Shown here in pieces: positions 23,224 through 29,282 of a DNA stretch of 29,282 nt. Source of the stretch: RBG-16-42-24 sp964396785 (GTDB taxonomy: Bacteria; Patescibacteriota; Microgenomatia; UBA8517); NCBI GenBank assembly GCA_964396785.1, contig CAYNFU010000007.1:1-29282 (forward strand), read 5' to 3'. A program made the position numbers and the translations under genes. Position 1 is the stretch's first letter. Each line of letters starts with the position of its first letter. The notes beneath the pieces are model-generated. The model worked only from the letters and a program-made list of their open reading frames with translations, made no database searches and was not told the origin of the DNA.

Positions 23224-24010
23224 AATTGGTACCTACCTTTTTATATAGACCGTCCGCCGCGGCTTTGGTTACATAAATAGCAGAAGCTGCAGCCAAGAAA
23301 GGGTCGTTTTTCGCAAGTAAACCAACGGCGCTTCCCGCAAGTGTATCTCCACTTCCCCCAGTTGTAAGCCCCGGATTTCCATTTTTTATCTCAACACACC
23401 TTTCGGAAGAACAGACCTTAGCCTCTGCTCCTTTGGTAACAACAATACAATCGTATTTCTTGGCAACCTCAAAAGCCTGTATATCTCCAAAAAGAAAATT
23501 GAACTCTTTATTATTGGGAGTAACAATCGCTCCCTTTGGAATCCAATCTGCATCCATTACCTGTAGGGCTCCAGCATCAATCACCCAACGTTTATCGGGA
23601 AACTTACCCAATAGTCTCTGGGTTATCTCACGGCTTACCTTGGCGGTGTTATCGAAACCGCTTTCCCGCCTTTCCTGGGGAACCTTCTCGCTTCTAAAGC
23701 GCATAAAGCCTGGGCCAATTAAGACGGCATCGGACTTAGCGACGTAATCCTCCACCTCATCCCATGGAACCCAGATAAAAGAAAGAAGTTTAGACTTTAA
23801 CCTTTCCGCTATCGTTCCGACACTTTTTTCTGGAGTTGCAAAAAACACCATATCCACAAGTCTGGAGGCTACCTTGAGGGACAAAAGTGGGGCTCCGTGA
23901 AAAAGTTCCGAGCCTCCGATAATTGTCACCTGCCCATTATCCTCTCCCCCAGAATCGTGGGCCGGCTTATATAACTTTTTGAGTTCGCTGGGGTCGAAAA
24001 TTTCAGTCAT
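23162..24010 (-). CDS. nnrD: ADP/ATP-dependent (S)-NAD(P)H-hydrate dehydratase
   Basis: 282 residues, the C-terminal (kinase-fold) half of the YjeF family, which repairs hydrated NAD(P)H. Motifs: VTIIGGSELFHGAPLLS (N-terminal GS loop), LIGPGF, VIDAGALQV, TPNNKEFNFLFG, VVTKGAEAKV and the catalytic GLTTGGSGDTLAGSAVG. The epimerase half (NnrE) is absent, so this is a stand-alone dehydratase. I use the ATG at 24010 (MTEIFDPSEL); an extension upstream would run into the divergent DUF5654 gene. Its 3' end overlaps the convergent gene. Confidence 0.93.
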   Translation of the reverse strand: MTEIFDPSELKKLYKPAHDSGGEDNGQVTIIGGSELFHGAPLLSLKVASRLVDMVFFATPEKSVGTIAERLKSKLLSFIWVPWDEVEDYVAKSDAVLIGPGFMRFRSEKVPQERRESGFDNTAKVSREITQRLLGKFPDKRWVIDAGALQVMDADWIPKGAIVTPNNKEFNFLFGDIQAFEVAKKYDCIVVTKGAEAKVCSSERCVEIKNGNPGLTTGGSGDTLAGSAVGLLAKNDPFLAAASAIYVTKAAADGLYKKVGTNFNADDLADQVPVVLGRSLDI

Positions 24011-24029
24011 ATTTACTACCCTTTTACTA

Positions 24030-24035
24030 TATACT
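24030..24035 (+). promoter_or_regulatory. -10 box of DUF5654 gene
   Basis: TATACT, 10 bases before the ATG at 24046, no Shine-Dalgarno. It overlaps a leftward TATAGT (24031-24026) that could serve nnrD, so the two divergent promoters share bases. Confidence 0.4.
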
Positions 24036-24045
24036 AATAAACTAG

Positions 24046-24315
24046 ATGATACAGCTATTCCGACACCTAACCGGTGAGGCAAGAAACCTACAAAAAGAAG
24101 CATTTAAGCAGTTACTCACTCTATCTACAAGCGCATTTGGTTTGGTTGCGGCACTTGCCTGGAACGAGTTTATTACCGAGTTTGTGGAAACTTACATTAG
24201 ACCAATAGTCGGTACATCCTCGAAGCTAGTCTCGTCTCTAATTTATGCTGTTCTAATTACCATCTTCGCGGTTCTAGTTACTTTTAACCTTACAAAAATA
24301 GTTCGCAAGCGCTAA
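24046..24315 (+). CDS. DUF5654 small membrane protein
   Basis: 89 residues: an amphipathic N-terminal stretch, then two membrane segments (~27-45 and ~65-83) around WNEFITEFVETYIRPIV, and a basic C terminus. It fits the DUF5654 pattern seen in CPR and archaea; function unknown. Divergent from nnrD with 35 bases between starts. Confidence 0.82.
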   Translation: MIQLFRHLTGEARNLQKEAFKQLLTLSTSAFGLVAALAWNEFITEFVETYIRPIVGTSSKLVSSLIYAVLITIFAVLVTFNLTKIVRKR

Positions 24316-24316
24316 T

Positions 24317-24574
24317 TTACTCTTCTGTTGGGGGTTTTTGAGTGACATTTGCTTTACCAACTTTATCCATAAAGTCCTTCTGAATTCCTACCTGCCTGCC
24401 AGTTTCAGGATCGACGGGAGGAAGCTCTTCGTGTGTTGGTAGTGGACCACTTGCCACATCACTATGTCCAATAATTCGTGAGGGTTTCCAGGGGTCTCTA
24501 ATAGGTACCCTTCGTCTAACAACTTCTGGTTCCCGAATCCCTTCAGGTTCTCCAGTATCCTTTTCTTCTGCCAT
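24317..24574 (-). CDS. Small polar hypothetical protein
   Basis: 85 residues, hydrophilic and probably disordered: many Pro, Glu and Arg (MAEEKDTGEPEGIREPEVV start, VTQKPPTEE end), no membrane segment. No family recognised. It begins 10 bases after recF on the same strand and ends 1 base before the convergent DUF5654 stop. Gene status rests on its fit in the operon, so it is moderate. Confidence 0.62.
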   Translation of the reverse strand: MAEEKDTGEPEGIREPEVVRRRVPIRDPWKPSRIIGHSDVASGPLPTHEELPPVDPETGRQVGIQKDFMDKVGKANVTQKPPTEE

Positions 24575-24584
24575 GAATTACAGT

Positions 24585-25658
24585 TTACCCCGCGAGCCTA
24601 ATTTTTTCCACCTTTTTAAGCCCTTCTATAAAGTGGGGGTCGGCTGTAGTAATTACTGTTTGTTGATTTTGGGCTACCTTAATCACAATCTCTCGGTGTT
24701 TATGGTCAAGTTCTGAGAATATATCATCAAGAAGTAGCGTTGGCCTCTCGCCAGTTTTTGCTTCGACAAACGCAAGTTCAGCCAATTTTAACCACAAAAC
24801 CCCCATTCTTTGCTCCCCACGCGATCCATATGTCGCCAAGTTTCGGTTCTCGGCCTTCGCTACTCGGATCTGAAAGATGATATCGTCCCGGTGTGGACCT
24901 ACTAAAGTAGTCGCAGCCGCTACTTCTTCTTCTGCATATTGTTCAAGTCTAGCTTCTGATATCGCGCTCTTGTCGTACTCAAGGCTAAAACTTTGATCAT
25001 CAAATTCAGAAGTTGCATTTATAAATCCAATGAACTCCTCCCTCGCATGTGCAATATAGTCGCCATTTTTTACAAGTAACCTGTCCCAAAAAAGAAGTTG
25101 CGAGCGCGAAAGTCCCTCTTCCCGAATTCGAAGTAGAAGTTTATTCCTCTGCCTCAGGCCTTTTTCGTAAGACAAACTTGCCCTGCGATATTCCCTATCC
25201 ACTTGAGATAAAACTGTGTCTAAAAACTTTCTTCTTAAACTCGGAGATTCTGTAACCAAATCCAAGTCCCAGGGACCAAAAAGAGCCACTCTAAAATTAC
25301 CTGCAAAGTCGAGGAGTCGCTTGGCAACCCCATTAAGCATAAGTCTTTTTCTTGCCACCTTTTCTGGGGCAGATTTACCTATGTCAATAAGTCCCCTGGT
25401 CAAAATAACTTCGAGGTCGTTGATCTCCCCATCTGACTTCGTTCTTCCTTTAATTCGGGAAATGTCAGTGTCATAGTTCACCATCTCCTCCTCAAGATGC
25501 GCCCTAAAACTTTTACCGGTTGAGAGTAAGAAAATACTTTCCAAAATGTTTGTTTTACCAGAGGCATTCGGGCCGATAATCACGCTTACCCCATCCGAAA
25601 ACTCTAGGAGTTTGGTTTTAAAATTTCTAAAAGCATTTAGACGAAGTTTAGAAACCAT
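24585..25658 (-). CDS. recF: DNA replication and repair ATPase RecF
   Basis: 357 residues, full-length. SMC-like ABC ATPase that loads RecA at gaps. N-terminal MVSKLRLNAFRNFKTKLLEF, Walker A IGPNASGKTN (~30-37), the RecF block RRKFLDTVLSQVDREY, VGPHRDD, signature YGSRGEQR and Walker B PTLLLDDIFSELD near the C terminus. Its start overlaps the FkbM gene stop by 11 bases. A second, decayed copy of the first ~33 codons lies beyond the FkbM gene at 26405-26539. Confidence 0.96.
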   Translation of the reverse strand: MVSKLRLNAFRNFKTKLLEFSDGVSVIIGPNASGKTNILESIFLLSTGKSFRAHLEEEMVNYDTDISRIKGRTKSDGEINDLEVILTRGLIDIGKSAPEKVARKRLMLNGVAKRLLDFAGNFRVALFGPWDLDLVTESPSLRRKFLDTVLSQVDREYRRASLSYEKGLRQRNKLLLRIREEGLSRSQLLFWDRLLVKNGDYIAHAREEFIGFINATSEFDDQSFSLEYDKSAISEARLEQYAEEEVAAATTLVGPHRDDIIFQIRVAKAENRNLATYGSRGEQRMGVLWLKLAELAFVEAKTGERPTLLLDDIFSELDHKHREIVIKVAQNQQTVITTADPHFIEGLKKVEKIRLAG

Positions 25659-26412
25659 TTTTTTTAAAAACAGGGTTAAAAGCCTCTATAAGGTAGGGTG
25701 CAAGGGGTCGCCTTACCTGGAATTTAGTTTTAACTTCGAATCCCAAATCCCGAAAATATTGCAAAGACGCCTTGGGGTCGTTTTTAAGAAAATGATGCGC
25801 TTCCATAAAAAGATATTTTACCCTTTTTCTAAAAATCTCCCTGTTTTCTTCCGTAAGTACAAATTTCTCTGAGCCTTCTATATCCATCTTGAAATAATCA
25901 ATTTTGTTTATTTGATATAGGTCAACTAGGCTCTTCAAGGAAAAGGTCCTAACCTTTACTCCCGTATCTGTTTCACTTAATTTGTCGACGCTTTTAACAA
26001 CCGCAGATGCCTTAATCCAAATTTGCGTATCTTTAGAATAAATTGCAGCCCTTACGGGAACCACAACCCTTTTTAAGTTGTTTAAAGTAATATTCTTAAG
26101 CAGGCTTTCGTAATTACTTTTCTCCATTTCAACCGAGATTATCTTCTCGGGTCTAAGTTTGCGAGCAGCCCAAATACTAAAGCAGCCTATGTTAGCCCCC
26201 AAGTCTAAAATAGTGTCGAAGTGGCTTCCAACACCCTTAATAGAAGGTAAATATTCTTCATTGACAATTATTTCTCCTATGCAATAAATGTCGCTGGTCC
26301 TGGGCCTTACAACGATCTTATATCCTTCGAGAGTTATAACATAAATTTCTTTGCCCAAAAAAAATTTTTTAAAGTCAGCAACATACCGAAGAGCCGAAAA
26401 TGAGTTAATCAT
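25648..26412 (-). CDS. FkbM family methyltransferase
   Basis: 254 residues. SAM-dependent: DTILDLGANIGCFSIWAA (SAM motif I), ISVEMEKSNYESL, VRTFSLKSLVDL, DYFKMDIEGSEKFVL (FkbM-type DIEGSE). Probably O-methylates a surface sugar, consistent with glycosyltransferases on both sides of mutM. The start at 26412 (MINSFSALRY) is chosen because the frame upstream is another reading of the decayed recF fragment, whose stop overlaps it. The stop overlaps recF by 11 bases. Confidence 0.9.
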   Translation of the reverse strand: MINSFSALRYVADFKKFFLGKEIYVITLEGYKIVVRPRTSDIYCIGEIIVNEEYLPSIKGVGSHFDTILDLGANIGCFSIWAARKLRPEKIISVEMEKSNYESLLKNITLNNLKRVVVPVRAAIYSKDTQIWIKASAVVKSVDKLSETDTGVKVRTFSLKSLVDLYQINKIDYFKMDIEGSEKFVLTEENREIFRKRVKYLFMEAHHFLKNDPKASLQYFRDLGFEVKTKFQVRRPLAPYLIEAFNPVFKKNGF

Positions 26413-26539
26413 TATTGTTTCTGGCAAACTGCACAGACGATGTATCCGGCCCAACAATAACCGTTGTTTTGGGAGAGAATTCGAGAAGTAAACTCTTAAA
26501 ATTCCTGAAACTGCTTAGGCGAAGCTTAGAAATTTTCAT
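26405..26539 (-). pseudogene. Decayed recF 5' fragment (44 residues)
   Basis: An open frame reading MKISKLRLSSFRNFKSLLLE, then FSPKTTVIVGPDTSS, matching the first ~33 residues of the intact recF at 24585-25658 (SKLRLNAFRNFK, LLEF, VIIGPNAS). After GPD the similarity ends: the Walker A Gly-Lys-Thr is lost and the frame stops 12 residues later, overlapping the FkbM start (ATGATTAA). The DNA is clearly diverged from the intact copy, so it is not an assembly repeat. A relic of an older or duplicated recF, or a short leader still translated. Confidence 0.8.
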
Positions 26540-26548
26540 AATGAAAAA

Positions 26549-27304
26549 TTAATAATCATAATTAGACCCGCCCATCGGATATTCTTTACTGTGTTTGATT
26601 TTTAGTTTTATCAATTTCTTCAAGTTTAATCTTACGTAATTCCTCAAAGTTTTCATCTTACCTACTTTCTTATACCTTCTAAAGGAATAAATATAATAGG
26701 GATCCCGAAAGACACTGAATTTAAACCCTTTTTTGAAAGCCTCTCTTATAAAATCCCCATCTTCGGCAAACATAGTTTTTACGTCAAAACCTCCAATCTT
26801 TCCAAACGACTTGCTTTTGATACCGATTAGGGCACCCAACGCGGCTGGATAATCTATTAGCTTAAGCGTTTCTAGGCTCAAATTAAGAAAAACTTCTATT
26901 GCTTTATCCTCCGAACCTTTCTCTTCGGTCTTGCACCAACAAGTAAAAACGTCAGGGTTATCCTTAATCGTTCTATATCTAACTCCTGTTAAGAAAAACC
27001 GTGGAATTCTGTTATCGGCGTCCATAAAAATAATCCATTTCCCTTTGGCTTTTTTTGCCCCCATATTCCTTTGAAGAGAAACGTTTGCTCTTGAACTTTG
27101 TAAAATTATTAAGGAGGGCAATTTTTTTTGAAACTCTCTGGCCTTCAAAAGGGTTTTATCTTTAGACTTAGCGTCGACGACAATAACCTCGAAGCCTCGA
27201 TAATCCTGCTTGGAAAGATCTGTTAGAAGCTTTGGTAAAAATCCCTCCTCGTTTAAGGTCGGGATGACTATTGAAAATGGTCTTCTTGGATCTTTGTCTG
27301 GCAT
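26549..27304 (-). CDS. Family 2 glycosyltransferase (GT-A)
   Basis: 251 residues. GT2 nucleotide-sugar transferase: FSIVIPTLNEEGFLPKLL, VIVVDAKSKDKT, LQRNMGAKKAKGKWIIFMDAD (donor-binding DxD region DAD), GGFDVKTMFAEDGDFIREAF (the catalytic ED). Cytoplasmic face, substrate unknown. The start at 27304 is one base after the mutM stop (TAAAATG). The in-frame extension to 27460 is a second frame of mutM and is discarded. 9 bases to the recF relic. Confidence 0.93.
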   Translation of the reverse strand: MPDKDPRRPFSIVIPTLNEEGFLPKLLTDLSKQDYRGFEVIVVDAKSKDKTLLKAREFQKKLPSLIILQSSRANVSLQRNMGAKKAKGKWIIFMDADNRIPRFFLTGVRYRTIKDNPDVFTCWCKTEEKGSEDKAIEVFLNLSLETLKLIDYPAALGALIGIKSKSFGKIGGFDVKTMFAEDGDFIREAFKKGFKFSVFRDPYYIYSFRRYKKVGKMKTLRNYVRLNLKKLIKLKIKHSKEYPMGGSNYDY

Positions 27305-27305
27305 T

Positions 27306-28151
27306 TTATTTCTGGCAGAAAGGACAGAAATAGGTTCCGCGACCGCCAAGAAAATACTTTTTAAATATCCCTTTGTAACACCTCTCACAAGGCTCACCTT
27401 CTCTCCCATAGGCCAGGGTATGATCTTGGTAACTTCCTTCTTTGCCGTCAGGGGTAACAAAAGCTAACTCGCTTGAGCCACCATATTTTATCCCTTCTTT
27501 TAAAACTTTATGTATTGCTTCATATAGGGTTTTTATTTCCTCACCCCCTAATTTCTTACTTTCCGCCCTCGGATTTATTTTCGCTAACCAAAGTGCGTCG
27601 TTTGCATAGATATTGCCTACTCCACCAAGTTTCTCCTGGTCCATTAATACTATTTTTATGGGCCGGCTACTCTTTGAAAGAATTTGTCTAAAAAGATCTA
27701 AAGTTAGTTTGCCGAATGGCTCTGGACCTAGTTTTTTAATAAAAGGAATTTCGGAAACATCTTTGGTTTTGACAACTTTAATCCAGCCGAAGCGCCTGAC
27801 GTCGTTATAATACAGGTAACCCCCTTTATCGAGCTTAAAAGTCACGTGGGTATGCTTCCCGGGGACCCCTCCGATAACTTTACCAGAGAGAGTGGGTACG
27901 TTTTTAAGATTTGAGCCTCTATAAATAAATTGCCCGGTGAGCTTGATGTGAACAACTACGGAATATCCGTTATCTAGTTCAATTGCCAAAACCTTCCCGA
28001 ATCTTCTTATTCCCTTTACTTTCCCGCCCACTAAATTCTTTCCTTCTCCTTCAAAATTTTTATAATGGGATTCAACCCCAGTTATTTTGTGGCCAATGAG
28101 GTACTTTTCTAACTTTCCTCTAATTGTTTCTACTTCAGGTAGTTCAGGCAT
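27306..28151 (-). CDS. mutM: Formamidopyrimidine-DNA glycosylase
   Basis: 281 residues. Removes oxidised purines such as 8-oxoguanine. MPELPEVETIRG gives catalytic Pro2 and Glu3 after Met removal, KLTGQF the catalytic Lys, VGNIYANDALW the helix-two-turn-helix, and the C-terminal zinc finger CERCYKG...CPFCQK with the Arg of GGRGTYFC. It overlaps the upstream GT4 gene by 8 bases and precedes GT2 by one base, so a repair gene is embedded in a glycosyltransferase operon. Confidence 0.96.
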   Translation of the reverse strand: MPELPEVETIRGKLEKYLIGHKITGVESHYKNFEGEGKNLVGGKVKGIRRFGKVLAIELDNGYSVVVHIKLTGQFIYRGSNLKNVPTLSGKVIGGVPGKHTHVTFKLDKGGYLYYNDVRRFGWIKVVKTKDVSEIPFIKKLGPEPFGKLTLDLFRQILSKSSRPIKIVLMDQEKLGGVGNIYANDALWLAKINPRAESKKLGGEEIKTLYEAIHKVLKEGIKYGGSSELAFVTPDGKEGSYQDHTLAYGREGEPCERCYKGIFKKYFLGGRGTYFCPFCQK

Positions 28152-29259
28152 GGCGTTTTACGAATTCTATCATCTCCTTTTTAAATCGCTCGTTCGAAAA
28201 CTTTTTTGCATTTTCTCGTAATTTCTCCTTATCCCATTTTGTACTCTCCAACCTTCTTGATGCACCCTCCATCGTTTTTTCTTCTGTACTATCTATCAAA
28301 ATCCCCGTTACCCCATCAACCACCGATTCTCTAAACCCTCCCCCATTGAACGCTATGACTGGAGTGCCAGCGGCCTGTGCTTCAACAACACTCATTCCAA
28401 AGTCTTCATCGCGAGCTAAAGCTATAAAACCCTTTGCTCTTCCATAAAGAGCATAGAGCTTCTCATCTGTAACCCTTCCTAGAAGCTCGACATACCCACC
28501 GCTTTGTCTTTCGAGGAGCTTTTTAACGTCGGCAAAACCGTGGGTTTCACCGACTATTTTAAGTTTGAAAGTTAATTTTTTGGCAAGTTTCGCAGTCTCC
28601 TCGAGTCCTTTTGCCCCGACTAATCTTGAAACAACCAAATAATAATCACCTTTTTTAAGATCGTGCGTTGCATTAATGATTTTTTCTACCTCAACAGGAG
28701 GGTAAATTACGGCTGAGTCTCTTCTATAGAATTTTTCAATTCTCGCCTTAACATTTTTGGAGTTGGCTATAAAGAAGTTTACTTTTTGGGCTGTCTGGTA
28801 ATCGTACATCCGTATAAAATGACCGACGAGCGCTGCATATATCTTGACCGGCCAATACTTGGTAAATTTGACGCTTGTTTCATATCCATAAAGCCATCTG
28901 GGAGGAGTATGACAATAGCAAATCACTTTTGTTTTGGGGCTTACTTTAAACCCTCTGGTTACGTACCAACTCGCTGAGGTTATTACCAAATCGTACTTTG
29001 CGAGATCAAAGCTCTTCCAGATTAGGGGAATTAAAAATCTTAAGGGGCTATAAAAATTGTCTATTCTAAGAAGGGGGGCAAGAAAACTCTCAACTATTTT
29101 TTTGCCTTTAAATTCTTTGTCCGCGGTTGATCCTTGAACTTTGAAAGCAGTATAGATTGGAGCATTTGGGAAAAGTTCCGTTAGGGTTTTTAAAACTCTC
29201 TCTGCTCCACCATATTCACGTATGTAGTCGTGGACAAGTGCAACTTTTGGCTCGGACAT
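28144..29259 (-). CDS. Family 4 glycosyltransferase (GT-B)
   Basis: 371 residues, complete. N-terminal half starts KVALVHDYIREYGGAERVL (a GT4 acceptor-side motif), with YCHTPPRWLYG in the middle; the C-terminal half has YYLVVSRLVGAKGLEETAKL, GRVTDEKLYALYGRAKGFI and DEDFGMSVVEAQAAGTPVIA (E-x7-E donor motif). Likely a cytoplasmic enzyme adding hexoses to a lipid-linked or surface glycan. TATAAT lies 6 bases before the ATG; there is no Shine-Dalgarno. First gene of the unit running to recF. Confidence 0.95.
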   Translation of the reverse strand: MSEPKVALVHDYIREYGGAERVLKTLTELFPNAPIYTAFKVQGSTADKEFKGKKIVESFLAPLLRIDNFYSPLRFLIPLIWKSFDLAKYDLVITSASWYVTRGFKVSPKTKVICYCHTPPRWLYGYETSVKFTKYWPVKIYAALVGHFIRMYDYQTAQKVNFFIANSKNVKARIEKFYRRDSAVIYPPVEVEKIINATHDLKKGDYYLVVSRLVGAKGLEETAKLAKKLTFKLKIVGETHGFADVKKLLERQSGGYVELLGRVTDEKLYALYGRAKGFIALARDEDFGMSVVEAQAAGTPVIAFNGGGFRESVVDGVTGILIDSTEEKTMEGASRRLESTKWDKEKLRENAKKFSNERFKKEMIEFVKRHA

Positions 29260-29265
29260 GAGCCA

Positions 29266-29271
29266 ATTATA
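29266..29271 (-). promoter_or_regulatory. -10 box of GT4 gene
   Basis: TATAAT on the minus strand, 6 bases before the ATG at 29259; no Shine-Dalgarno between. Any -35 would fall beyond the window end. Confidence 0.5.
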
Positions 29272-29282
29272 GCCTATGCCCT

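Noticed and set aside
24011..24103. N-terminal extension of nnrD
   Set aside because: It would overlap the divergent DUF5654 gene and its promoter; no homology to the family.
26413..26457. Upstream extension of FkbM starting at TTG
   Set aside because: This frame is another reading of the decayed recF fragment; the ATG at 26412 fits the family.
27305..27460. N-terminal extension of GT2 inside mutM
   Set aside because: Out-of-frame mutM sequence; the GT2 core begins right after the ATG at 27304.
1..29282. Recoded TGA (code 25)
   Set aside because: TGA ends many genes at expected lengths, including all ATGA overlaps.
1..29282. CRISPR arrays, tRNA/rRNA genes, transposases, prophage
   Set aside because: No spaced repeats, cloverleaf-like segments or mobile-element proteins were seen; gaps between genes are too short.

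Overview
The window looks like a piece of a Candidate Phyla Radiation (Patescibacteria) genome, most likely Microgenomates or a close relative. This is inferred from gene content and style, not from a marker gene. The genes are small and tightly packed with many 4-bp ATGA overlaps. Several families are typical of these genomes (DUF305, DUF5676, DUF1573, DUF3105, DUF5654, FkbM, GT4). TGA works as a stop codon throughout, so the recoded Gracilibacteria/Absconditabacteria are unlikely. No rRNA, tRNA, CRISPR array, transposase or prophage gene is visible, and no stretch longer than 300 bases lacks a gene. The sequence is a scaffold: a 100-N gap lies inside a gene and is flanked by a 55-bp exact repeat that is almost certainly an assembly artefact.

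Region 1 (1-8315) is a metal/redox island. A CsoR-type copper-sensing repressor (7038-7304) heads a leftward operon of twelve coupled genes: DUF1573 protein, membrane protein with an HCPLC motif right after its signal peptide, rhodanese fused to a Cys/His domain, Met-rich DUF305, DUF5676, YHS protein, a 36-residue heavy-metal-binding peptide, CC-A-H membrane protein, anchored hypothetical, CopB-type copper ATPase and a frameshifted redoxin. A CsoR-like operator lies between the -35 and the presumed -10. Two divergent genes (anchored thioredoxin-like protein and a helical protein) run right. The island reads as a copper handling, efflux and extracytoplasmic thiol system.

Region 2 (8316-14568) holds mostly housekeeping and repair genes: SDR oxidoreductase, DUF3105, membrane hydrolase-like protein, MGMT-like protein, CvpA-CAP fusion, internally shortened peptidyl-tRNA hydrolase, inositol-phosphatase family enzyme, protein-isoaspartate methyltransferase and DUF4870. 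Region 3 (14591-22309) holds endonuclease Q, a Ca2+/Na+ exchanger coupled to a Ca2+-type P-ATPase, an archaeal-type ATP-dependent DNA ligase, a small membrane protein and a Fic protein.

Region 4 (22381-29282) holds a squalene/phytoene-synthase-like gene, NAD(P)HX dehydratase (nnrD), DUF5654, a small hypothetical, recF, an FkbM methyltransferase, a short decayed second recF 5' end, a GT2 glycosyltransferase, mutM and a GT4 glycosyltransferase. The last six read leftward as one overlapping or nearly abutting unit.

A feature across the window is that first-of-operon genes have a TATAAT-like hexamer only 6-10 bases before the start codon and no Shine-Dalgarno, while several internal genes have strong GGAGG/GGTGA sites. 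This suggests leaderless transcription at operon heads.
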